A stretch of DNA of 61,382 nucleotides from the NCBI RefSeq assembly GCF_014204325.1, contig NZ_JACHKT010000032.1:1-61382 (forward strand), in the 5' to 3' direction. Under the pieces are notes generated by a model. The model had not been told where the DNA came from, made no database searches, and saw only the letters and a program-made list of their open reading frames with translations. A program made the translations under genes and the position numbers. The DNA is from Arcicella rosea. Lineage in GTDB: Bacteria > Bacteroidota > Bacteroidia > Cytophagales > Spirosomataceae. Position 1 is the stretch's first letter. Every line of letters begins with the position of its first letter. Of the stretch, positions 44,674 to 53,629 are shown one piece after another.

Positions 44674-45110
44674 AGCTGTTCTTCCATTTTTTTACTTCCA
44701 TACACCAGAGTTCCATTAAGTTCTTTTAGCCGTTTACTAAGTTTTATTAAACGTGTGTCACGCAAATCTGGAGTATTCACTTTTGAAAGTACAATTATAC
44801 CATTTACAGCATTATGACTGAATGAAGATAAAAGCTTATCAAGTGAAGTGTTGATTTGACTGACGGCTTTTATTAAATCTGAGCCTTTTAATTCAATGAA
44901 ATAAAGCTTTTCATCTTCAACAACCAAGAGATAATCACACTTTTCTCCTTCACTAATCAAGCAATTATCAACCCTGTATTTCTTTAAAGATTTATTTCTA
45001 AGATTATTGACGATAAATTCCCGACTCTCTTTGTCATCCTTGAATACTGCTATTCTACGAGTGTCATTAAATTCAACACATTGTTCTGATAGGTTGGTAG
45101 TTAGTCTCAT
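44670..45110 (-). CDS. putative PD-(D/E)xK nuclease-like protein
   Basis: The 146-residue protein carries a recognisable PD-(D/E)xK-type core: Asp59 in KCDYLLVVEDEK, Glu73 and Lys75 in YFIELKGS, and Gln85 in KAVSQI. It could therefore cut DNA or bind nucleic acid. It has no separate DNA-binding domain. ATGA overlaps link it to the ATPase upstream and the acidic protein downstream. I see no close match to a named restriction enzyme or defence nuclease. The call rests on this motif spacing and needs a profile search. Confidence 0.65.
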   Translation of the reverse strand: MRLTTNLSEQCVEFNDTRRIAVFKDDKESREFIVNNLRNKSLKKYRVDNCLISEGEKCDYLLVVEDEKLYFIELKGSDLIKAVSQINTSLDKLLSSFSHNAVNGIIVLSKVNTPDLRDTRLIKLSKRLKELNGTLVYGSKKMEEQL

Positions 45111-46414
45111 GTTAAATCAAAAAGTTGGTCAAATTTATCATTATTAATTCTGGAAGCGGTGTCTATTTCTTCTACTCTAATAATTTTTAATTCCTCATCA
45201 ATGATGTCACGAATACGCCCTTTGTTGTCTTTTCCTCCCACAAAATAGGATTTTATTTTTTCTGGACTTAGCCAAAGTTGTTTGTCAATAATCTCAGATA
45301 CTTTTTCAGGATGTTTTTCTCCGACTTGGTAAGCATAAATCAAATTGTTTATCGAAGTCAATAAATAGGGTGAATGAGTAGTGATAAATACTTGATTGCC
45401 ATTTTGATTGGCTAATAAAGCAATTAAATCAATCATATTTTTTTGTGCTTCTGGAAATAAATGAGCTTCTGGCTCTTCTATTACAATAAATAGGTTTTGT
45501 GGAATATCAATAAATAGGAGTATCATTTGAACAATCCAAATCGCTTCTTGTTGACCAGACGAAGCAAGAAGAAGTCTGATATAGTGTTTATTATTGATTC
45601 TGATTTTATCACCTTCATTGTTATCATAGAAATACTCTCCAATCAATATGTCACTTGCGAGTTTTTGAGCGAGTATAAATATTTCTTCATTGTTATTATA
45701 TTCATCTTCAAAATTTGAAGAATATGAGCTAAAGATATTTTTGGCATTATCTATCCGTTTTAGAAAATCTTTAGTCAAAAAATCAAATTGTTGCGACGAA
45801 ATCTCTTGGACTTTTTCTGAAAGTGCGGAAAATGCACTTCGTCCAGCAGGAATGAAAAGTAAGTCTTTCTCAAAACTAAAACCTAAGAGGTCGTTGAGGG
45901 AACTTTTTACCTTTTTAATGTAATTACTTCGTTGCTCATCTATATCATTTAACTCACTTGATGTCAAAAATTTATTATCAAATTTGTGGTATTGGTTAGC
46001 TCTGATACTAAGAAAATCAATTTCCTCATTTAGACTCTTTTCAAAATAATCACTAAACACCACCTTAACAAAATCATCTTCATAGTCTAGGGATATACTT
46101 AAAGAAACATTTTCGCTATAAAAAAACGCTAAAGTAAAATTTGAATTGGTTTGATGAACCGAGCCAAAATAATCGGTAAGTTTATTTCTAACAATCTTGT
46201 TAAGTGAAGTAATCGGAGTATCAAAATTATTATCGTCAAAAGCATTCCTTAAATATTTCATCAAATCATCTCGCAATGACAAAAAGAAAAATACAGTTTT
46301 GGCAATAGTACTTTTTCCACTTGCTTGTGGTCCAATAAAAATAGCAAAGTCGTTGATTTCCATCTCGACATCTTCAATTGGACCAAAGTTTTTGATGATT
46401 ATCTTTTGCTTCAT
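45107..46414 (-). CDS. AAA-type ABC ATPase (OLD/RecF-like)
   Basis: The 435-residue ATPase has Walker A GPQASGKST at residues 28-36, a signature-like LLLASSGQQEAIW, Walker B VIEEPEAHLFPE, and the switch histidine in ITTHSPYLLTS. This is the AAA_15/AAA_21 layout of OLD, RecF and many phage-defence ATPases. It has no Toprim domain, so the nuclease would have to come from the adjacent PD-(D/E)xK protein, which overlaps its stop by four bases. A REP-like hairpin lies between recJ and this gene. Confidence 0.85.
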   Translation of the reverse strand: MKQKIIIKNFGPIEDVEMEINDFAIFIGPQASGKSTIAKTVFFFLSLRDDLMKYLRNAFDDNNFDTPITSLNKIVRNKLTDYFGSVHQTNSNFTLAFFYSENVSLSISLDYEDDFVKVVFSDYFEKSLNEEIDFLSIRANQYHKFDNKFLTSSELNDIDEQRSNYIKKVKSSLNDLLGFSFEKDLLFIPAGRSAFSALSEKVQEISSQQFDFLTKDFLKRIDNAKNIFSSYSSNFEDEYNNNEEIFILAQKLASDILIGEYFYDNNEGDKIRINNKHYIRLLLASSGQQEAIWIVQMILLFIDIPQNLFIVIEEPEAHLFPEAQKNMIDLIALLANQNGNQVFITTHSPYLLTSINNLIYAYQVGEKHPEKVSEIIDKQLWLSPEKIKSYFVGGKDNKGRIRDIIDEELKIIRVEEIDTASRINNDKFDQLFDLT

Positions 46415-46453
46415 TTTCTGAACAGTATTAATTCCTAATCTCTATTTTATACA

Positions 46454-46475
46454 TGGCTGGTATCCCTACCAGCCA
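46454..46475. repeat. REP-like hairpin upstream of the ATPase gene
   Basis: TGGCTGGTA and TACCAGCCA form a perfect 9-bp stem around a four-base loop, in the 70-base gap between recJ and the ATPase gene. It lacks a T run. Confidence 0.7.
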
Positions 46476-46484
46476 CTAAAATCC

Positions 46485-48209
46485 CTAAACCTTAATATCC
46501 TTCAACATCAACTGAAATGATTTTCTTCCTTGCCATTCGTTGATTTCTATGGTATAGCATATTGAAAAGGGTTTGCCTTCTTGTAGTTGCTCAAAATAGT
46601 CTTCTACCATCCCGAAACCTACACAAGTATAAGCGGGTGAATCTTCTTGAAAAACATTGATTTTTAAATGCTTTTCTTTCATCTTCAATGCTTTGCCATG
46701 CAAGTAAACATTTTCCGAAACAAAAACTGGCGTCATATTTTGTGGACCAAATGGCGACATCTGCGACATGATTCTATGAAATTTGTCTGAAATTTCTACC
46801 AAAGGCAATTTCAAATCTATGTCAATCTTGGGCGACAATTGTTCGGGCAAGATTTTTCGATTAACGACCTCTTCAAATTTACGTCTAAAATTTTCTATCT
46901 CAGCGATTTCCAACGTTAAACCTGCCGCAAAAGTATGTCCGCCAAATTGTATCAAATGTTCTGAACACTCCTCAATGGCATCATACACATCAAAACCCGG
47001 TACTGAACGAGCCGAACCCGCAGCATGTCCATGCGATTCTGTCAGAATAATCGTTGGGCGATGATACTTTTCGATACATCTACTCGCTACAATTCCGATT
47101 ACTCCTTTGTGCCAATCATTTTTAAAAAGTACTGTACTTTTGGCAGATTTCAGCAATTCGTCTTCTTCAATGATACTCAAAGCTTCGGCGGTGATATTAC
47201 TGTCAAAGTTTTTTCTGTCGTTATTATGTTTGGTAATAATATTGGCAAAATCTGTGGCTTCTTCTTCGTTGTCGGTCAATAATAAGTTAACGGCATCATA
47301 AGCGTGTTTGATTCTTCCTGCGGCATTGATTCTTGGTCCTAAGCCAAAAACAACTTTCGTAATATCCATTTTACCTGCCAAACTTGCCGATTGCATCAAA
47401 GCTTTCAATCCCGTTCTTGGATTGGAGTTCAATTGTTGCAAACCATAAAAAGCCATAATTCTATTTTCGCCCGTAATCGGCACAATATCGCAAGAAATAG
47501 AAGTAACGACTAAATCTAAGTAAGGCATTAATAATTCTTGAGAAATTCCCTGCGTTTGGCAATACGCTTGTAATAATTTAAAACCAACGCCACAACCTGT
47601 TAATTCTTTGTAGGGATATACACAATCAGACCTTTTGGGGTCAAGTATTGCTACGGCTGGTGGAAGGTCGTTATCGTCAGGACGGTGATGGTCGCATACG
47701 ATAAAGTCAACGCCATGTTCTTTTGCCCAAGTAATTTTTTCTTTGGATTTAATTCCGCAGTCTAAGCTCACTATCAATCCAAATCCTTCATTAGCCGCTT
47801 TTTCCACACCAGCTTGCGAAACGCCATAACCTTCGGCATAGCGGTCGGGAATATAAAATTCTAAAGGACAGCTTGCTGAATTTTGATAAACGACATTTTT
47901 CAAGAAACCGTAAAACGTTGCAACCGAAGTAGTTCCGTCCACATCGTAGTCGCCATAAATCATCACTTTTTCGCCCGACGAAATGGCTTTCGTTAGGCGT
48001 TCTACTGCTTTGTCCATGTCTTTCATCAAGAATGGGTCGTGCAGATGAGCTAAATCTGGGCGAAAAAATGCTTTGGCTTCTTCAAAAGTATTAATATCAC
48101 GCTGAGTTAAGAGCGTTGCTATTTCCGTTGAAACATTAATTGCTTCAGCGACTTGTTTTATTTTTTCTGTGGAAGGAATGGGTTTATAAATCCAACGTTT
48201 TTCTGTCAT
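46485..48209 (-). CDS. recJ: single-stranded-DNA-specific exonuclease RecJ
   Basis: RecJ degrades single strands 5' to 3' in recombination and repair. The start at 48209 (MTEKRWIYKP) gives 574 residues. DHH-family metal motifs are present: MIYGDYDVDGTTS near residue 80, VSLDCGIKSKEK, VCDHHRPDD, and the DHHA1 part GSARSVPGFDVY with QFGGHTFAAGL. It lies just upstream of the ATPase cassette on the same strand. A TATTTTTG element at 48214-48221 would give a very short or absent leader. Confidence 0.94.
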   Translation of the reverse strand: MTEKRWIYKPIPSTEKIKQVAEAINVSTEIATLLTQRDINTFEEAKAFFRPDLAHLHDPFLMKDMDKAVERLTKAISSGEKVMIYGDYDVDGTTSVATFYGFLKNVVYQNSASCPLEFYIPDRYAEGYGVSQAGVEKAANEGFGLIVSLDCGIKSKEKITWAKEHGVDFIVCDHHRPDDNDLPPAVAILDPKRSDCVYPYKELTGCGVGFKLLQAYCQTQGISQELLMPYLDLVVTSISCDIVPITGENRIMAFYGLQQLNSNPRTGLKALMQSASLAGKMDITKVVFGLGPRINAAGRIKHAYDAVNLLLTDNEEEATDFANIITKHNNDRKNFDSNITAEALSIIEEDELLKSAKSTVLFKNDWHKGVIGIVASRCIEKYHRPTIILTESHGHAAGSARSVPGFDVYDAIEECSEHLIQFGGHTFAAGLTLEIAEIENFRRKFEEVVNRKILPEQLSPKIDIDLKLPLVEISDKFHRIMSQMSPFGPQNMTPVFVSENVYLHGKALKMKEKHLKINVFQEDSPAYTCVGFGMVEDYFEQLQEGKPFSICYTIEINEWQGRKSFQLMLKDIKV

Positions 48210-48213
48210 AAGG

Positions 48214-48221
48214 CAAAAATA
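48214..48221 (-). promoter_or_regulatory. predicted -7 element of recJ
   Basis: TATTTTTG on the minus strand matches TAnnTTTG and ends five bases before the start codon, which implies a nearly leaderless message. No -33 element is evident. Confidence 0.35.
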
Positions 48222-48225
48222 CAAA

Positions 48226-48256
48226 GACCTGCAAGGTTTCGGAAGCCTTGCAGGTC
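48226..48256 (-). terminator. Nfu gene terminator or REP-like hairpin
   Basis: A perfect 11-bp stem (GACCTGCAAGG with CCTTGCAGGTC) around a nine-base loop is followed on the minus strand by a T-rich run. Confidence 0.75.
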
Positions 48257-48298
48257 TAATCTATATAATTTAAGAAAAATTAAGCTTAAAGCATGGTT

Positions 48299-48889
48299 TT
48301 AAACACCTTCTGCTACTACTTCTTTTACTTCTGGAACCATACGAGTTAAAAGGTTTTCAATCCCTTGTTTCAACGTCATCGTTGAAGACGGACAACCTGA
48401 ACATGAACCTTGTAACAATACTTTCACCGTTCCTTCATTGAAAGAGTGAAAATTGATTGCTCCTCCGTCTGATTCTACAGCTGGACGAACGTACTGTTCT
48501 AAAACTGCTTTGATTTTCACAACTGTTTCAGAATCTTGCTCACCTCCTATTACATCGTTGGCAGCAATTGTTGCTTTCGTGAATACTTCTTTTTTCTCTT
48601 CAAAGAAACCTTTCAAAAATTGTTTCAAACCAAATAGTTCATCTTCCCATTTTGTGTCTTCGTCTTTGGTAACGGTTACAAAATTTGATGAAATGAATAC
48701 TCGTTTGACAAAATCAAAGCCGAATAAAGCAACTGCCAAAGGTGAATTTTTGCCTTCTACTACTGCATCTGATGGCATAGCGTAGTCGAACGATAAACCT
48801 TCAGGAGCTAACACAAAGTTCAAGACAAACTTCATTGAGTTTGGGTTTGGCGTTGATTCTGTGTAAATTAATATCTGCTGTTTTAACAT
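48299..48889 (-). CDS. NifU/Nfu-family iron-sulfur carrier
   Basis: The 196-residue protein has an N-terminal Nfu_N domain (YTESTPNPNSMKFVLN) and a C-terminal NifU-like domain with the CxxC cluster ligand in GSCSGCPSSTMTL. Such proteins carry Fe-S clusters to targets. A cluster of acidic and lysine residues links the two domains. It stands alone on this strand, ahead of the divergent membrane glycosyltransferase gene. Confidence 0.9.
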   Translation of the reverse strand: MLKQQILIYTESTPNPNSMKFVLNFVLAPEGLSFDYAMPSDAVVEGKNSPLAVALFGFDFVKRVFISSNFVTVTKDEDTKWEDELFGLKQFLKGFFEEKKEVFTKATIAANDVIGGEQDSETVVKIKAVLEQYVRPAVESDGGAINFHSFNEGTVKVLLQGSCSGCPSSTMTLKQGIENLLTRMVPEVKEVVAEGV

Positions 48890-49010
48890 GAGTTCTATTT
48901 AATTTGTATCTGGATTGGGTCAAATTTTAAAAATGCACTGAATTGACTATAAAATTAGCAAGCATTCAGGAAACATTTAAAACACAAAATTAGTTTTCAG
49001 AAACGTATAA

Positions 49011-50390
49011 ATGTCAGAATACCTTCAAAAAAATAGTATTTGGGTACTTCCTATATCAATTGTTTTGTCAGCAATTGGTTATGTTTGGATATTATATTAC
49101 TTACCAAGAACCCATTTCAATATTTTTATTAGTATTATCGCTTTACTTTTTGGTTTATATTTTTTAATCGTAAAAAGTTTGTCAAAGTACTTCAACATAA
49201 AGTACTTATTGGGCATTGCGGTGGTTTTAAGATTGCTGCTATTATTCGTAACTCCGAATTTATCTGATGATTTTTACCGATTTATCTGGGATGGACGATT
49301 AATTGTTGCAGGAAAAAATCCATATTTATATTTACCCAACGAATTTCCAGAAAATCCTCTTTTTTCTTATTTAAACTCGCCAAATTATTACACGGTTTAT
49401 CCACCTTTCAACCAGTTTATTTTTGGACTTGCTTCATGGTTTTTTCCAGAAAACTTGTTGGGAAATATCGTTTTGCTAAGAGTAATCATCGTATTGGCAG
49501 ATGTTGGAGTAATGTTTTTACTGTATCAACTGAAAAAAGATAGTGTACTACTTTATGCTTTCAACCCATTAATTATCATCGAACTGACTGGTAATTTACA
49601 TTTTGAAGGAGTGATGATTTTCTGGTTTTTATCGGCCATTTATTTTTTTGTTCATGGTAAAATACAAGTTTCGGGACGAGATAAAATTTGGGGAGTGATA
49701 TGTTTTACTTTATCGGTCGCCACCAAATTAATACCGTTGATTTTTTTACCTTTAATCATCAAAAAGATTGGCTTTAAAAATGGAATCTGCTTATCTTTTC
49801 TTTCGGCTTTTTTATTTGTGCTACTTTGGCTTCCCTTTTTTGACGGAGCAATAATCAGTAATTTCTTTTCAAGTATCGACCTTTACTTTCAAAGCTTTCA
49901 GTTCAATGCCTGTGTATATTACATCATTAGGGAAATCGGTTTTTTGATACTTGGTTTCGATGTTGTTTGGTGGGTTGGTGGAATCTTGGGGCTTTCGGCT
50001 TTGTCTATTATCCTGAATTTATCTTGGGGAAAATTTTGGTGGAGGAAAGATAATATCAATACTTTACTGAAAAATGAAGGAGAAGAAATGACAGGAAAAA
50101 TGCTTGAAACTTTCTATGTAACAGCATTATTGATTGTAACGACGTATTATTTTTTCGCTACAACAGTACATCCTTGGTACATCGTTTCGGTTTTTACATT
50201 ATCCTTACTTACTCCTTATCGTTTCGGAATTGTATGGTCTGGAATGGTGATGATTTCTTACTTTGCTTATCGACAAGTGCCTGTTAATGAGTCACTTTAT
50301 CTGATTGTTATCGAATATTCAGTCGTAATTGGCACAATACTTTATGAGCTGAAAATAAGCCGTTTAGCGATTTATCCACACCAAAAGTAG
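49011..50390 (+). CDS. multi-pass membrane glycosyltransferase-like protein
   Basis: The 459-residue protein has roughly ten to twelve membrane segments. The motif SDDFYRFIWDGRLIVAGKNPYLYLP is typical of polyprenol-phosphate-sugar-dependent (GT-C, mannosyltransferase-like) enzymes, with the acidic pair DD near the first loop. Such enzymes add sugars on the outer side of the inner membrane. No donor or acceptor can be deduced, and the neighbouring genes are not glycan genes. Confidence 0.75.
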   Translation: MSEYLQKNSIWVLPISIVLSAIGYVWILYYLPRTHFNIFISIIALLFGLYFLIVKSLSKYFNIKYLLGIAVVLRLLLLFVTPNLSDDFYRFIWDGRLIVAGKNPYLYLPNEFPENPLFSYLNSPNYYTVYPPFNQFIFGLASWFFPENLLGNIVLLRVIIVLADVGVMFLLYQLKKDSVLLYAFNPLIIIELTGNLHFEGVMIFWFLSAIYFFVHGKIQVSGRDKIWGVICFTLSVATKLIPLIFLPLIIKKIGFKNGICLSFLSAFLFVLLWLPFFDGAIISNFFSSIDLYFQSFQFNACVYYIIREIGFLILGFDVVWWVGGILGLSALSIILNLSWGKFWWRKDNINTLLKNEGEEMTGKMLETFYVTALLIVTTYYFFATTVHPWYIVSVFTLSLLTPYRFGIVWSGMVMISYFAYRQVPVNESLYLIVIEYSVVIGTILYELKISRLAIYPHQK

Positions 50391-50489
50391 ATTTTTTGTT
50401 GGCATTCCCTGCTTTTATCACGAACTTAGAGGGACAATTCGGAGAACTCCACTGTCAAAAAAAGCTAACCTAAAATACGTTTTCAGAAA

Positions 50490-52379
50490 ATGTTAGATAT
50501 CATCCAACTGCTCCCTGATTCCATTGCGAACCAGATTGCCGCCGGCGAAGTCGTACAACGACCAGCTTCTGTGGTGAAAGAGCTTTTGGAAAATTCCATT
50601 GACGCCCAGTCAACAAACATTCAATTAATCGTCAGAGAAGCAGGAAAAACCTTAATTCAAGTCATTGATAACGGTTTGGGTATGTCCGAAACCGATGCGA
50701 GAATGTGTTTTGAGCGTCATGCTACTTCCAAAATTCGTACTTCCGACGACCTCTTCAAAATCAGAACGATGGGTTTTCGGGGCGAAGCGATGGCATCTAT
50801 TGCCGCAGTAGCACAAGTAGAAATGCGTACTCGCAGAGCAACCGACGAATTGGGTGTTTTAATAAAAATAGAAGCTTCGGAATTAAAAGCACAAGAAGCC
50901 ATTGCTACGCCAGAAGGCACAAGTATTCAGGTTAAAAACCTGTTTTTTAATGTACCAGCCCGTAGAAATTTCCTAAAGTCGAATCCTGTTGAAATGCGTC
51001 ATATCATCGACGAATTTCAAAGAGTAGCTTTATCTAATCCTGAAATTTCATTCTCTTTACATCATAACGATACCGAAGTATATAATTTGCCTGCGGGTAA
51101 ATTGAGTCGAAGAATTGTAGATTTATTCGGGAAAGGTTATCGAGAACAATTAGCTTCTTGCGAAGAAGAAACCTCTTTCGTAAGTGTTCGTGGTTATGTT
51201 GGTAAACCAGAGTACGCCAAAAAAACTCGTGGTGAACAGTTCTTTTTTGCCAATAATCGTTTTATCAAAAATAGCTATTTGAATCACGCTGTGATGAGTT
51301 CTTTTGAAGGATTAATTCCAGAAGGTTCGCATCCGTTTTACGTACTTTTTATTGAAATCGACCCAATTCATATTGATATAAACGTTCATCCAACCAAAAC
51401 TGAAATTAAGTTTGATGACGAACGAACGGTTTATGCCATCGTGCAAGCGGCGGTTCGGAAATCCATGAGTCAGCATAATTTGATGCCTTCTTTGGATTTT
51501 GAAACAGATGTGAATTTTGCTAATAATATTTTTCAATTCAACGGTTCTCCTTTTGAACAAAAAAAAGAAACGGCTGTAAGTGCTTTTGCAAGAACGACTG
51601 AAACACCTTTTAGAGAAAAAACAAATCTGACTAATTGGAATAAATTATATGAAGGTTTGAATCGTCAGCTTGATGATTTTGAAAGAAAAGAACCTGAAGT
51701 AGAACAAACGAAAGTGGATTTTGGCGATACCACAGAAAGTACTTCGTTCTTGCTAAAAAGCAAAGCGAATGATATTGGAAGTGATCGTCCGCAAAGAGCC
51801 TCGCAAGATTCAGAGGCTTCTACTTTTCAAATTCATAATCGCTACATTATTTCTCAAGTAAAATCGGGAATGCTTTTGATTGACCAACGTGCGGCTTATG
51901 AAAGAATTTTGTATGAGAAATTCTCGCAGAATTTACGCAAAAATGGTGGTGCCTCTCAACAGTTATTATTCCCGACAAAAGTAAAACTAACGACAGCAGA
52001 TTTTCATTTATTACTAGAAATTCAAGATGAAATCCGAAATCTTGGCTTTGTGTTGAGTGTTGTAGAACATGATTCTTTCATGGTAAATGGCATTCCTGCT
52101 GATTCTCCAGAAGAAAATGAGCAACAAATGTTAGAGGGAATTTTGGAGCAATTCAAACAAAATGAATCAGAATTACATTTGGATAAAGCTGAAAACCTAG
52201 CTCGTGCTATGGCAAAACGTTCAGCAGGGCGTTATGGAAATCATGCTTTAACGGTTTTAGAAATGAATACTTTGGTAGAACAGCTTTTCGCTTCTTCAAA
52301 TCCAAGCTATACGCCAAGTGGCGAAATAACGATGAAGATTGTTTCTTTATCAGATATGGCAAGTTTATTCTTGCGATAA
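50490..52379 (+). CDS. mutL: DNA mismatch repair protein MutL
   Basis: The 629-residue protein has the GHKL ATPase motifs (ELLENSIDAQ, DNGLGM, TMGFRGEAMASIAAVA) and the transducer domain with NKR-like residues FFANNRFIK. The C-terminal region retains only a changed endonuclease motif: DQRAAYERILYE has Arg in place of the metal-binding His of DQHAxxE, and TPSGEIT stands in place of the usual CPHGRP. It probably works through partners, not by cutting DNA. mutS is not in the window. Confidence 0.93.
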   Translation: MLDIIQLLPDSIANQIAAGEVVQRPASVVKELLENSIDAQSTNIQLIVREAGKTLIQVIDNGLGMSETDARMCFERHATSKIRTSDDLFKIRTMGFRGEAMASIAAVAQVEMRTRRATDELGVLIKIEASELKAQEAIATPEGTSIQVKNLFFNVPARRNFLKSNPVEMRHIIDEFQRVALSNPEISFSLHHNDTEVYNLPAGKLSRRIVDLFGKGYREQLASCEEETSFVSVRGYVGKPEYAKKTRGEQFFFANNRFIKNSYLNHAVMSSFEGLIPEGSHPFYVLFIEIDPIHIDINVHPTKTEIKFDDERTVYAIVQAAVRKSMSQHNLMPSLDFETDVNFANNIFQFNGSPFEQKKETAVSAFARTTETPFREKTNLTNWNKLYEGLNRQLDDFERKEPEVEQTKVDFGDTTESTSFLLKSKANDIGSDRPQRASQDSEASTFQIHNRYIISQVKSGMLLIDQRAAYERILYEKFSQNLRKNGGASQQLLFPTKVKLTTADFHLLLEIQDEIRNLGFVLSVVEHDSFMVNGIPADSPEENEQQMLEGILEQFKQNESELHLDKAENLARAMAKRSAGRYGNHALTVLEMNTLVEQLFASSNPSYTPSGEITMKIVSLSDMASLFLR

Positions 52380-52411
52380 TCAACAATATTAAAAGAGTAT
52401 TATAAAAATCA

Positions 52412-53425
52412 ATGATGAAAACGAATCGAATAGCGCTACTCCTGTTAGCAATTTTTGTTTTTTCAGGTGTGGCAGTTTACTTTAAATCTTGCCAAACGAC
52501 TAGCTCACAAGAAAGTGTTCCTCAAGAAGAAGTCACACTCAATCCCACGCCAGATTTCAATGCCGATTCAGCGTATAGCTTTGTTGAAAAACAAGTAAGT
52601 TTTGGACCAAGAGTTCCCAATACCAAAGCACACAAAGAATGTGCAATTTGGTTGGTCGAAAAACTAAAACAGTTGGGCTGTGAAGTAAGTACACAAGATT
52701 TTGTAGCAACTACTTTTGATGGAAAGAAGTTGAATGCAACAAATATCATTGGTTCTATCAATCCAACGGCTACGAAAAGAATTTTATTAACGGCTCATTG
52801 GGATGCACGTTCGGTAGCAGACAAAGATTCTGTGGATAAAAATAGAGCAATTGACGCTGCAAATGATGGAGGAAGTGGTGTTGGAGTATTGTTAGAATTA
52901 GCCAGAAGTATTCAACAAGCGAAAACAAAACCAAATGTTGGCGTTGACATTATTTTCTTTGATGTAGAAGATGTAGGCGAACCAGAAGATTTTAAAGGAG
53001 AGCATGGACAAAATTCTTGGTGTTTAGGTTCGCAATATTGGGCAAGTCATAAACACAAAGAAAACTACACGGCTTATTATGGAATCAATTTAGATATGGT
53101 TGGTGCCAAAGGAGCAGTTTTTCCACATGAAGGTACTTCAATGCAATATGCACCGATGATTGTGAGAAATGTTTGGGATATTGCTAGTAGATTAGGTTAT
53201 TCTAATTTATTCATAGATGCAGATGGCGGAGGTTTGGTTGATGATCACGTTCCTGTAAACGATGTAGCGAAAATTCAAATGATTGATATTATTGAATTAA
53301 GACCCAACGACCCAAAAACTTTTGGGGCATATCATCATACGCATCAAGACAATATGTCGGTTATCGACAAAAATACTTTAAAAGCGGTAGGACAAACCGT
53401 TTTGACAGTTTTGTATCAAGAATAA
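52412..53425 (+). CDS. M28-family zinc peptidase (glutaminyl-cyclase-like)
   Basis: The 337-residue protein begins with a membrane segment (ALLLLAIFVFSGVAVYF) ending at a cysteine, so it is either a lipoprotein (Cys27) or membrane-anchored. The catalytic domain has the M28 zinc ligands and motifs AHWDARSVAD, AANDGGSGVGVLLELA and FFDVEDVGEPE, as in glutaminyl cyclases and aminopeptidases. Position 52415 offers an equally plausible start. It follows mutL by 32 bases and may be co-transcribed. Confidence 0.85.
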   Translation: MMKTNRIALLLLAIFVFSGVAVYFKSCQTTSSQESVPQEEVTLNPTPDFNADSAYSFVEKQVSFGPRVPNTKAHKECAIWLVEKLKQLGCEVSTQDFVATTFDGKKLNATNIIGSINPTATKRILLTAHWDARSVADKDSVDKNRAIDAANDGGSGVGVLLELARSIQQAKTKPNVGVDIIFFDVEDVGEPEDFKGEHGQNSWCLGSQYWASHKHKENYTAYYGINLDMVGAKGAVFPHEGTSMQYAPMIVRNVWDIASRLGYSNLFIDADGGGLVDDHVPVNDVAKIQMIDIIELRPNDPKTFGAYHHTHQDNMSVIDKNTLKAVGQTVLTVLYQE

Positions 53426-53511
53426 GCGATAGGCTATAAGCCCTGAGCTTTAGGCAATATGCTTCAAAGAGTAATTGTCTAAAGCTTCTATCTTATAGCC
53501 TGCCGCTTTTT
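53426..53511 (+). repeat. inverted 7-bp repeat arms after the M28 gene, probable terminator
   Basis: The left arm (GCGATAG GCTATAA GCCCTGA GCTTTAG, 53426-53453) starts directly at the stop codon. A partly complementary right arm (53475-53505, 25 of 33 paired positions) ends in GCCGC followed by eight T. It could act as a long rho-independent terminator. Confidence 0.7.
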
Positions 53512-53629
53512 TTTGTTACTTTTGTGAAAATTTTAAAAATCATCTAAAGATTAATTTCTTCTTTAATGATGTTTTCAAATTTAATAGTTAATTTTTTCGG
53601 TTCATCAATTGCTAAGATAATCAAATCAA

